From Falsiroseomonas sp044348345 (GTDB lineage Bacteria; Pseudomonadota; Alphaproteobacteria; Acetobacterales; Acetobacteraceae): a stretch of 10,611 nucleotides of DNA. Shown one piece after another: positions 1 through 5,868 of the stretch (position 1 is its first letter; the number at the start of each line of letters is the position of its first letter). The stretch lies in assembly GCA_044348345.1 (NCBI GenBank), contig JBIKSZ010000130.1:1-10611 (forward strand), read 5' to 3'. The position numbers were made by a program, and so were the translations under genes. The notes beneath the pieces are model-generated. The model was not told where the DNA came from and did no database searches. It saw nothing but the letters and a program-made list of their open reading frames with translations.

Positions 1-41
1 AGGGGTCTGGGGAGGGCAGCGCCCTCCCCAGGGCAACCCCT
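1..41 (-). terminator. Long hairpin downstream of yajC, terminator-like
   Basis: Positions 7-17 and 21-31 form a perfect 11-bp inverted repeat (CTGGGGAGGGC / GCCCTCCCCAG) around a 3-base loop. An outer 6-bp pair (1-6 with 36-41) extends the stem past a 4-base bulge. It begins right at the yajC stop codon. No T-run follows within the window, so it is not a classical intrinsic terminator; it could be a GC-rich terminator, an mRNA 3' stabiliser or one copy of a dispersed palindromic repeat. The structure is seen directly; the role is inferred. Confidence 0.55.
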
Positions 42-400
42 CAGCCCTTGGCCGCGTCTGCCGGCTTCGCGTCGTTCGCCGCCTCGGGCGGCTTCACGAC
101 GGCGCTGATCGTGCCGCGCAGCACGGTGATGCGCACGCCCGCTGCGATCTCCACCTCGATCTCGTCGCTGTCGTCGCGCACCTTGGTGATGCTGCCGACG
201 ATGCCGCCGCCGGTGATGACGCGGTCGTTGCGCTTCAGCGCCTGGAGCATGGCGCGGTGGTCCTTCATCTTCTTCTGCTGTGGGCGAATCAGCAGGAAGT
301 AGAAGACGGCGAAGATCAGGATCAGCGGCAGAAGCTGCATGATCACCGCCCCTGTGCCGCCGGCGGCGGCGTCCTGGGCGTAGGCGGGGGAAATCCACAT
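41..400 (-). CDS. yajC: YajC, preprotein translocase accessory subunit
   Basis: This is the small inner-membrane protein that joins SecD and SecF in the accessory complex of the Sec translocon. The 119-residue product has a short N-terminus (MWISPAYAQ, very like other alphaproteobacterial YajC), one membrane segment at about 19-38, and directly after it the family signature RPQQKKMKDHRAML (39-52) followed by the glycine-rich VITGGGIVG (61-69). The C-terminal domain is small and beta-rich, ending in a low-complexity Ala/Pro/Lys tail (103-119). Length is normal for the family. The ATG start is fixed by the conserved N-terminus, although no strong Shine-Dalgarno sequence precedes it. In relatives secD and secF usually follow; they would lie beyond the left edge. 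The gene is divergent from the ATPase gene at 501 and ends at a strong hairpin. Confidence 0.96.
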   Translation of the reverse strand: MWISPAYAQDAAAGGTGAVIMQLLPLILIFAVFYFLLIRPQQKKMKDHRAMLQALKRNDRVITGGGIVGSITKVRDDSDEIEVEIAAGVRITVLRGTISAVVKPPEAANDAKPADAAKG

Positions 401-500
401 GGGCGGTCCGGCGTCCGTCTCTCGGGGTGGGATTGCGATAGGCAGGGCCGCAACCTAGCTTCCGCCCCCCTCCCGTCAACCCGTCTTCCGGACCATCCCT
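401..500. promoter_or_regulatory. Divergent intergenic region with two candidate overlapping promoters
   Basis: This 100-base gap must drive yajC leftwards and the ATPase gene rightwards. On the minus strand TTGACG (474-479) and TAGGTT (452-457) are 16 bases apart, giving a yajC leader of roughly 45 bases. On the plus strand TTGCGA (433-438) and TAGCTT (456-461) are 17 bases apart, giving a leader of roughly 33 bases. The two candidate -10 elements overlap at 456-457, so the polymerases might compete. The -35 boxes fit sigma-70 moderately well and the -10 boxes poorly (3 of 6), so these are predictions from spacing and sequence only. Confidence 0.35.
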
Positions 501-1370
501 GTGACCGAGCCCGCCCATCCGCTGCTGCCGCTCCTGACCCGCATCGCGGAGGCGCTGGAGCGGCAGGCGCCGCCTGCACCGCCCGCCCCTGATCTTGCGG
601 CCGCGGATGCCTTCGTGTGGCAGCCGGGGCCGGTGCCGCGCCTTGCGCCCGTGCGGAAGGTTTCGGCGGTGGACATCGTGCTGCTGCAAGGCGTCGAGCA
701 GCAGAAGAAGATCCTGCTCGACAACACGCTGCGCTTCGCGCGCGGCTTGCCGGCCAACAACGCGATGCTCTGGGGCGCGCGGGGCATGGGCAAGTCGTCG
801 CTGGTCAAGGCCGCGCAGATGCAGGCGAATGCGGAGGTGCCGGGCAGCCTCGCGCTGATCGAGATCCACCGCGAGGACATCCGCACCCTGCCCGAGTTGC
901 TGAACATCCTGCGCGGTGAGACCCGCCGCTGCCTGGTGTTCTGCGACGATTTGTCCTTCGAGCGCGAGGATGCCGACTACAAGGCGCTGAAGAGCGTGCT
1001 GGATGGCGGCATCGAGGGACGGCCCGCCAATGTGCTGTTTTACGCCACGTCGAACCGCCGCCATTTGATGCCGCGCGACATGATCGAGAATGAAAGCCGC
1101 GGCGCCATCCACGGCCAGGAATCGGTCGAGGAGAAGGTGTCGCTCTCCGATCGCTTCGGCCTCTGGATCGGTTTCCACAATTGCGACCAGGATACCTTCT
1201 TCGCGATGATCGAGGGCTATGCCGCGAGCTTTGCCCTGCCAATCGGGCAGGAGGATCTGCGCAAGGCCGCAGTCGAATGGTCCGTCACGCGCGGCGGGCG
1301 TTCGGGGCGCGTGGCTTGGCAATTCGTGCAGGACATCGCCGGCCGGCTTGGGGTGCGCATCCCGTCCTGA
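501..1370 (+). CDS. DUF815-family AAA+ ATPase
   Basis: The 289-residue product is a P-loop ATPase of the DUF815 type, a widespread family without an assigned cellular role. A proline-rich N-terminal region (about 1-50) precedes the ATPase core. Walker A is GARGMGKSS at 92-100, Walker B is LVFCDD at 145-150, and a sensor-1-like asparagine occurs in YATSNRRHL (181-189). SLSDRFGLWIGF (214-225) and GGRSGRVAWQF (265-275, possible sensor 2) are characteristic of the family. Translation starts at GTG; the next methionine (residue 89) is just before Walker A, so it cannot be the start, and the N-terminus (LLTRIAEALERQAPP) looks like that of relatives. It is the only plus-strand gene here, convergent with serS and divergent from yajC. 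DUF815 genes are often found near yajC in alphaproteobacteria (from memory). The substrate is unknown. Confidence 0.93.
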   Translation: MTEPAHPLLPLLTRIAEALERQAPPAPPAPDLAAADAFVWQPGPVPRLAPVRKVSAVDIVLLQGVEQQKKILLDNTLRFARGLPANNAMLWGARGMGKSSLVKAAQMQANAEVPGSLALIEIHREDIRTLPELLNILRGETRRCLVFCDDLSFEREDADYKALKSVLDGGIEGRPANVLFYATSNRRHLMPRDMIENESRGAIHGQESVEEKVSLSDRFGLWIGFHNCDQDTFFAMIEGYAASFALPIGQEDLRKAAVEWSVTRGGRSGRVAWQFVQDIAGRLGVRIPS

Positions 1371-1379
1371 GCGCGAATT

Positions 1380-1401
1380 GCGGGGTGCCACGGCACCCCG
1401 C
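1380..1401. terminator. Perfect inverted repeat between convergent genes
   Basis: GCGGGGTGCC (1380-1389) and GGCACCCCGC (1392-1401) are perfect reverse complements separated by AC. The repeat lies 9 bases after the ATPase stop and 18 bases beyond the serS stop, which is where a bidirectional terminator is expected. No T-run follows on either strand, so it may act with Rho or merely protect 3' ends. Confidence 0.5.
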
Positions 1402-1419
1402 CTGCCTGACCAGCGGCTG

Positions 1420-2691
1420 TCAGCCGCCGATGCGCTCCAGGCCGCCCATCCAGGGACGCAGCACGTCCGGGATGGTGACCGAGCCATCTGCGTTCTGATG
1501 CGTCTCCAGCACCGCGATCAGCGCGCGGCCGACGGCGACGCCGGAGCCGTTCAGCGTGTGCACGAACTCCGTCCCCTTGCCGCCCGTCGGACGAAAACGC
1601 GCCTCCATCCGGCGCGCCTGGAAGTCGCGGCAGTTCGAGCAGGAGGAGATCTCGCGCCAAGCCTGCTGGCCCGGCAGCCACACTTCGAGGTCGTAGGTCT
1701 TCACCGCACCGAAGCCGGTGTCGCCAGCGCAAAGCAGCACGCGCCGCCAGGTCAGACCAAGCTCGGTCAGCACGCGCTCGGCGCAGCGCGTCATGCGCTC
1801 ATGCTCGGCGTCCGACTGGTCGGGCGCGGTGATGGAGACGAGCTCGACCTTCGCGAATTGGTGCTGGCGCAGCATGCCGCGCGTGTCGCGCCCGGCCGCA
1901 CCCGCTTCGGAGCGGAAGCAGGGCGTCAGCGCGGTCAGGCGGGTCGGCAGCGCGGCAGGGTCGAGGATCTCGCCGCGCACAAAATTGGTGAGCGGCACCT
2001 CGGCCGTCGGGATCAGCCAGCGGCCATCGGTGGTGCGGAACAGGTCCTCGCCGAATTTCGGCAGCTGGCCGGTGCCGTACATGGTGGCGTCGTTGACCAG
2101 GTAGGGGACCGTCGCCTCGGTGTAGCCATGCGCGTCCGTGTGCAGCGTGACCATCCACTGCCCGAGTGCACGTTCGAGCCGCGCGAGCGCGCCCCTGAGC
2201 ACGGTGAAGCGCGCGCCGGCGAGCTTGCCGGCGGTCGGGAAGTCCATCAGGCCGAGTGCTTCGCCGATCTCGAAATGCTGCTTCGGCGTGAAGTCGAATG
2301 CTTTGGGCTCGCCCTGGACGTGCTGGACGACATTTCCCGAGTCGTCGTCGCCGTCTGGCACGTCGGCGTCGAGGCGGTTGGGCAGCGCGGCGAGCAATTC
2401 GTCGCGCGCGGCTTCATGGGCTTCGGGCGTCGCGGCGGCTGCGGCATCCATCGCGGCCTTCACCTCGGCCTTGAGGCGCTCTGCTGTCGCCGTATCGCCC
2501 GCCTTCATCGCCGCGCCGATCTGGCGCGACAACTCGTTCCGCGTGGTCTGCGCGGCCTGGACAATCCGCGTCGCCTCCACGCGGAGATCGTCGAGCCGCA
2601 GCGCATCCGCCGCCGTGGGCGCCAGCCCGCGCCGGGTGAGGGCCGAGTCGAAGGCCGCGGGGTCGGCCCGCAGCGCACGGATGTCATGCAT
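1420..2691 (-). CDS. serS: Seryl-tRNA synthetase
   Basis: This class II synthetase charges tRNA-Ser (and tRNA-Sec where present) with serine in the cytosol. The 423-residue product has the expected two parts. The N-terminal, Ala/Glu/Arg-rich antiparallel coiled-coil arm spans about 27-105 and binds the tRNA long variable arm. The catalytic domain follows: the motif 1 region near TEATVPYLVN (191-200), the serine-binding TAE loop (229-231), motif 2 CFRSEAGAAGRDTRG (258-272) with FAKVE (279-283), and motif 3 with NGSGVAVGRALIAVLE (381-396). Length is normal and no key motif is missing. The ATG start gives the typical MHDIRALR N-terminus. It is the last gene of the minus-strand series, 42 bases after the hypothetical gene; surE and pcm, which often follow serS in alphaproteobacteria, are not next to it here. 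Confidence 0.97.
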   Translation of the reverse strand: MHDIRALRADPAAFDSALTRRGLAPTAADALRLDDLRVEATRIVQAAQTTRNELSRQIGAAMKAGDTATAERLKAEVKAAMDAAAAATPEAHEAARDELLAALPNRLDADVPDGDDDSGNVVQHVQGEPKAFDFTPKQHFEIGEALGLMDFPTAGKLAGARFTVLRGALARLERALGQWMVTLHTDAHGYTEATVPYLVNDATMYGTGQLPKFGEDLFRTTDGRWLIPTAEVPLTNFVRGEILDPAALPTRLTALTPCFRSEAGAAGRDTRGMLRQHQFAKVELVSITAPDQSDAEHERMTRCAERVLTELGLTWRRVLLCAGDTGFGAVKTYDLEVWLPGQQAWREISSCSNCRDFQARRMEARFRPTGGKGTEFVHTLNGSGVAVGRALIAVLETHQNADGSVTIPDVLRPWMGGLERIGG

Positions 2692-2714
2692 CGTCTGTGA
2701 TCCGCACCCTGATT

Positions 2715-2740
2715 GCCCGACCCGGCGTGCCGGTCAGGGC
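2715..2740 (-). other. Imperfect hairpin in the gap before serS
   Basis: Read on the minus strand, GCCC-T-GACCGGC pairs with GCC-G-GGTC-GGGC, an 11-bp stem with two single-base bulges and a tight loop. It overlaps the stop codon of the upstream hypothetical gene and ends 23 bases before the serS start. It could attenuate or process the transcript between the two genes, but no T-run follows it and in DNA this GC-rich it could be chance. Confidence 0.25.
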
Positions 2741-3138
2741 AGCGTCTTCAGGCCGTCGAGGAAGGCGTCATGCTCCTCCTCGGTCCAACCCAGACCGTCA
2801 TGCCAGTAGGACAGCAGCGCTTCGCGATTGAGCGCAGCCCAGGCCACCAGCGCAGCCTCCGCCTGCCGCGCGACACGCGGAGACAGGCCCTGGTTGATTG
2901 CCCGCGGCGGTGTCTCCAGCGTCACGACAAGGCACGCCGAATCGCGCCCTGGGCGGCCCGGGTACCACTTGATCCGTGGCCCATGCTGACCCTGTGCCGT
3001 CGAGGCGTAGACCACACCGTCAAGACCGGTCCGCCGCGTCGAGAGATTGGTCATGTCGAACATCTCGTCGTCGCGGACGACGTCCTCAAGCCGCACCTGC
3101 TCCTCGTTCAAACCGGCAGGCCTCGGCTCCGGCGTCAT
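2734..3138 (-). CDS. Hypothetical protein, 134 aa, between tatC and serS
   Basis: I do not recognise a named family. The product is soluble, with no signal peptide or membrane segment. An acidic N-terminus (about 8-30, ending DDEMFDMTNLS) leads into a region with alternating hydrophobic residues suggestive of beta strands (40-75, including IKWYPGRPG), then a helical C-terminus containing AWAALNREALLSYWHDG (99-115) and FLDGLKTL (126-133). The pattern of short strands followed by W-x-x-LNR-x-x-LL-x-x-W resembles small hypothetical proteins I recall from alphaproteobacteria, but I cannot name one. The ATG sits inside the tatC stop (ATGA, 4-base overlap), so translation is almost certainly coupled to tatC; this and the normal codon bias argue for a real gene. 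Any role in Tat export or serine charging is only a guess from position. Confidence 0.8.
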   Translation of the reverse strand: MTPEPRPAGLNEEQVRLEDVVRDDEMFDMTNLSTRRTGLDGVVYASTAQGQHGPRIKWYPGRPGRDSACLVVTLETPPRAINQGLSPRVARQAEAALVAWAALNREALLSYWHDGLGWTEEEHDAFLDGLKTLP

Positions 3139-3947
3139 GTCTTCGTCGCGGCCTCGGCCGCCTCTTCGCGCTTCTTCTGCCCGCGCAGCATCAGCGTGGC
3201 GACGATGATCGACAGCTCGTAGAGCAGGATCAGAGGGATCGCGAGCCCGATCTGGCTGATGATGTCGGGCGGCGTGATGATCGCGGCGACGACGAACATG
3301 ATGACGATCGCGTAGCGCCGCCCCTTCTTCAGCGTCTCCACCTGCACGATGCCGACGCGCGCCATCAGCGTCAGCAGCACCGGTAGCTGGAAGGCGATGC
3401 CAAACGCCAGGATCATGTGCATGACCAGCGAGAGATACTCGCTGACCTTCGCCTCCAGCTGGATCGGCACGGTGGCCGCATCGCCCGGCGTCTCGAAGCT
3501 GATGAAGAAGGACCAGGCCAGCGGGAAGATGAAGTAGTAGGCCAGCGCCGCGCCCGCGATGAACAGGAAGGGCGAGGCCACCAGGAACGGCATCACCGCA
3601 CTCTTCTCAGAGCGGTAGAGGCCGGGGGCGATGAACAGCCAAAGCTGCGTCGCCCACATCGGGAAGCTGAAGAAGACGGCGCCGAAGAAGGCGACCTTCA
3701 GGTAAGTGAAGAAGGCCTCGTACAGCGCGGTGAAGATCATCCGGCGGTCGCCGCCGCCCTGGGAAGACAGGATGTCGGCCAGCGGTGCGGCGAGGAAGCC
3801 GTAGATCTGGCGCGAGAAATAGTAGCAGATCGCGAAGGCGATGATGAAGGCGCCGACCGACCACAGAAGCCGCGTGCGCAGCTCCATCAGGTGCTCGATC
3901 AACGGCATCGGCTTGTCGTCGATCTGGTCGTTCGGATCGCGCGGCAC
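3135..3947 (-). CDS. tatC: Sec-independent protein translocase TatC
   Basis: TatC is the polytopic inner-membrane core of the twin-arginine translocase; with TatB it binds the RR signal peptides of folded exported proteins. The 270-residue product shows six membrane segments at about 29-48, 78-100, 117-145, 168-190, 211-228 and 230-254. Family motifs are intact: HLMELRTRLL (19-28), FTALYEAFFTYLKVAFF (72-88), FIAPGLYRSEK (105-115), whose F105 and E114 have the spacing of the signal-binding F94 and E103 in E. coli TatC, and ITPPDIISQ (224-232). It starts at GTG, 18 bases after tatB. An internal ATG (codon 14, at 3908) is possible, but the IDDKPMPLIEHL context before the first helix is typical of alphaproteobacterial TatC and favours GTG. 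The charged C-terminal tail overlaps the next start by ATGA. Confidence 0.97.
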   Translation of the reverse strand: MPRDPNDQIDDKPMPLIEHLMELRTRLLWSVGAFIIAFAICYYFSRQIYGFLAAPLADILSSQGGGDRRMIFTALYEAFFTYLKVAFFGAVFFSFPMWATQLWLFIAPGLYRSEKSAVMPFLVASPFLFIAGAALAYYFIFPLAWSFFISFETPGDAATVPIQLEAKVSEYLSLVMHMILAFGIAFQLPVLLTLMARVGIVQVETLKKGRRYAIVIMFVVAAIITPPDIISQIGLAIPLILLYELSIIVATLMLRGQKKREEAAEAATKT

Positions 3948-3965
3948 GGCGTCTGTGTCCAGTTC

Positions 3966-4499
3966 TCAGGCGGTGCCGCTGGCGGGCGGCGAGGCGGTGG
4001 TGGCCGGAGGCACGAAAGCCGGCGGCGGCGGGGGCGGCGCGGCCGGGGCGAAAAGCGGGGGCTGCGTCGCAGCAACGCCGGGCGGCACGAAGGAGGGCGC
4101 GGCCGGCCCAGCAGGCGCAGGCGGCGGCTCGGGGGCGGCGGGCGGCGGCGTCACGGTCGCGCCATGCTCGGCCGGCTTGGCTTCGAAGGCGTCCTTCAGC
4201 GGGTTGCCGATCGGGTCCTCGGTGAAGGTCTTCCGGAGGGTGCCGTCCTTGTCCACTTCCTTCTCGACGACGGAGCGGAAGTCGAAATTGCGGATCTCGT
4301 TGATCTGGCTCCGCACATCCTCAAGCTTCGCCTCGCGGACGACCTCATCCACCTGGGTCTGGAACTCCCCGGCCATGCGCCGGAGCTTCTGGATGCCCTT
4401 GGCGATCCCGCGCACGGCGTCCGGCAGGTCCTTGGGGCCGATCACGACCACAGCGACCACCAGGATCAGCGCCAGTTCCGTCCAGTCCAGGCCGAGCAT
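3966..4499 (-). CDS. tatB: Sec-independent protein translocase TatB
   Basis: TatB forms the substrate receptor with TatC. The 177-residue product has one N-terminal membrane helix (about 5-20) with the conserved glutamate at position 8, the hinge GPKDLP (21-26) and an amphipathic helix (27-45); Glu8 and GPK-x-LP fit TatB rather than TatA. A charged helical region (50-105) follows. The last 60 or so residues (117-177) are almost wholly Pro/Ala/Val, including six consecutive prolines (155-160), a disordered tail of a kind common in alphaproteobacterial TatB. Start is ATG with AAGGGG just upstream. It lies 101 bases after the ABC ATPase gene and has its own candidate promoter there. tatA, normally the gene just before tatB in this cluster, is absent from that position. 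Confidence 0.94.
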   Translation of the reverse strand: MLGLDWTELALILVVAVVVIGPKDLPDAVRGIAKGIQKLRRMAGEFQTQVDEVVREAKLEDVRSQINEIRNFDFRSVVEKEVDKDGTLRKTFTEDPIGNPLKDAFEAKPAEHGATVTPPPAAPEPPPAPAGPAAPSFVPPGVAATQPPLFAPAAPPPPPPAFVPPATTASPPASGTA

Positions 4500-4501
4500 G
4501 C

Positions 4502-4507
4502 AACCCC
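4502..4507 (-). promoter_or_regulatory. Shine-Dalgarno sequence of tatB
   Basis: On the minus strand an AAGGGG-type purine run ends about 4-5 bases before the tatB ATG, supporting that start and suggesting tatB can be translated independently of the upstream gene. Confidence 0.5.
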
Positions 4508-4544
4508 TTTTCCGCGCCCGCTTCCCCCAGGCAACGGGGCGTTT

Positions 4545-4573
4545 GAGTTAGCAGGAAGGACGCGCCCCGCCAA
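4545..4573 (-). promoter_or_regulatory. Candidate sigma-70 promoter for tatB-tatC-hyp-serS
   Basis: On the minus strand TTGGCG (4568-4573) and TAACTC (4545-4550) are separated by exactly 17 bases. A start about 7 bases downstream would give a leader of roughly 40 bases before tatB. It falls in the 101-base gap after the ABC gene, where a separate promoter would be expected if the ABC gene is an insertion into the tat operon. The -35 fits better than the -10; this is a pattern match only. Confidence 0.4.
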
Positions 4574-4600
4574 TGCAGCCCGGGCGTCTTCTATCCCTAC

Positions 4601-5722
4601 TTAGGGAGCCTCGGCCGGGAATACGAAGGCCCGTTCGGCATCCATCGCGACCGAGACCTTCTCGCCACGCGACAGCCAGATGCCGGGCGGCAGCCGGGCA
4701 TGCAGGTGCAGCAAGCCCCCCTGCCCGTCCGGCACCGCCAGATGCACCAGCGTCGTCGAGCCCAGCAGCCGGCAGGCCTCAACCTCGGCCACCGCGCCGC
4801 AGCCGGCCAGCGTCCCAGCGAGCGGCGCCGCCGGCCCGGCCAGGGAGGGTGCCTCCAGCACGCGCAGGCCTTCGGGGCGCAGCAGCACCTCGACCGGCGC
4901 CCCTTCCCCCTGCGGCAGGCCGGCGGGCGGCAGACGGTTGCCGAGGTCAATCGTGCCGATCGGCGTCTCCGCCCGCCCGCCATGCAGCCGCGCCGGCAGG
5001 CGATTCACCTCCCCGAGGAAGGTGGCCACGAACCGGGTCGCGGGGGCGAGGTAGAGCTCGGCCGGCGTGCCCAACTGCTCGATCCGCCCTTCATTCATGA
5101 GCGCGATGCGGTCGGCCATGAACATCGCCTCCTCCGCGTCATGGGTGACGATGAGGGTGGCGATGCCGGCTTCCTGCAGCACATGCAGCGTGTCGTCGCG
5201 CACCTGTTCACGCAGACGTGCATCGAGGCTGGCGAAGGCCTCGTCCAGCAGCAGCACGGTCGGGCGCGGCGCCAACGCGCGGGCCAGCGCCACGCGCTGC
5301 TGCTGCCCCCCCGAGAGCATATGCGGCCAAGCCTGCGCGAAGGCCTCGAGCCCGACCCGCGCCAACGCGTCCATGATGCGCCATTTGCGCTGCCCGCGTG
5401 GGGTGAAGCGAAGCCCGAAGGCGACGTTTTCTTCCACCGTCAGGTGGGGGAACAGCGCGTAGTCCTGGAAGACGAAGCCGACGCCGCGATCCTCCGGCGG
5501 CACGTCGCGCCCGGGCTCCGCGATGGTCTGCCCGCCCAGTGCGATGCGCCCGGCCTGCAGCGGCTCGAGGCCTGCGGCCAGCCGCAGCAGCGTCGTCTTG
5601 CCGCAGCCCGAGGGGCCAAGCAGGCAGACGATCTCGCCCGGCTTCACCGCCAGCGACAGGCCGCGCAGCACCTCGCCCCGTTCGGGATAGGTGTGGCGGA
5701 TGTCCTCGAAGGAGATGGTCAC
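4601..5722 (-). CDS. ABC transporter ATP-binding protein, FbpC-like (iron/spermidine-type importer ATPase)
   Basis: This is the nucleotide-binding subunit of an ABC importer. All ATPase motifs are intact in the 373-residue product: Walker A GPSGCGKTT (36-44), Q-loop FQDYALFPHLT (85-95), signature LSGGQQQRVALARAL (136-150), Walker B VLLLDE (156-161) with catalytic E161, D-loop SLD (165-167), and the H-loop histidine H194 in VTHDAEEAM. The C-terminal part (about 240-373) is TOBE-like, as in the FbpC/PotA/UgpC group; the overall pattern is closest to ferric-iron importers (FbpC), but the substrate cannot be read from the ATPase. GTG start with GAGGGCGAG just upstream. No permease or binding-protein gene lies beside it, so its partners must be encoded elsewhere. 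It occupies the place where tatA usually sits. Codon bias matches its neighbours, so recent foreign origin is not indicated. Confidence 0.93.
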   Translation of the reverse strand: MTISFEDIRHTYPERGEVLRGLSLAVKPGEIVCLLGPSGCGKTTLLRLAAGLEPLQAGRIALGGQTIAEPGRDVPPEDRGVGFVFQDYALFPHLTVEENVAFGLRFTPRGQRKWRIMDALARVGLEAFAQAWPHMLSGGQQQRVALARALAPRPTVLLLDEAFASLDARLREQVRDDTLHVLQEAGIATLIVTHDAEEAMFMADRIALMNEGRIEQLGTPAELYLAPATRFVATFLGEVNRLPARLHGGRAETPIGTIDLGNRLPPAGLPQGEGAPVEVLLRPEGLRVLEAPSLAGPAAPLAGTLAGCGAVAEVEACRLLGSTTLVHLAVPDGQGGLLHLHARLPPGIWLSRGEKVSVAMDAERAFVFPAEAP

Positions 5723-5733
5723 TTATCTCGCCC

Positions 5734-5856
5734 TCAGACGGCGGGCGCGGCCTCCGGCCGCTTGCCTTCGCGCAACGCAATGTCGCGACCAGTTGGACGG
5801 GTGGGTTGTGCGCGGGCCGCCTTCGCGGCCTCGGCCCGCCAGCGGGCCGCCAGCAC
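5734..5856 (-). CDS. Possible 40-residue small ORF between scpB and the ABC gene
   Basis: This frame is in phase with scpB: after the scpB stop it stays open for 44 codons until TGA at 5736-5734. The first GTG gives a product beginning MLAARWRAEAAKAARAQPT and ending RPEAAPAV. Third positions are mostly G or C and the composition (mixed A, R, E, K, T, P) looks protein-like, while the other two frames give R/P/G-rich shadow sequence. No Shine-Dalgarno precedes the GTG, and a perfect inverted repeat (5832-5849) lies inside. It could be a leftover C-terminal extension of ScpB, a remnant of a lost gene, or chance. It does not resemble TatA. Confidence 0.3.
   Translation of the reverse strand: MLAARWRAEAAKAARAQPTRPTGRDIALREGKRPEAAPAV
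5812..5851. repeat. Inverted and direct repeats that can form alternative hairpins
   Basis: CGGCCCGC (5832-5839) can pair with GCGGGCCG at 5842-5849 (2-base loop) or with the identical GCGGGCCG at 5812-5819 (12-base loop). The ten-base GCGGGCCGCC occurs at both 5812-5821 and 5842-5851. The element lies 18 bases beyond the scpB stop, so it may mark the 3' end of the argS-scpB transcript or attenuate read-through into the ABC gene. No T-run follows. Confidence 0.4.
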
Positions 5857-5868
5857 CAGGGATGCGGG

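Noticed and set aside
1219..2700. A 493-codon plus-strand open frame antisense to serS
   Set aside because: serS on the other strand is complete with all class II motifs; the antisense product is Arg/Gly-rich shadow sequence.
5723..5868. Possible tatA, riboswitch or permease remnant before the ABC gene
   Set aside because: No frame has a membrane helix or TatA motif, and I could not recognise any conserved riboswitch core; only repeats and a soluble-looking small frame are present.
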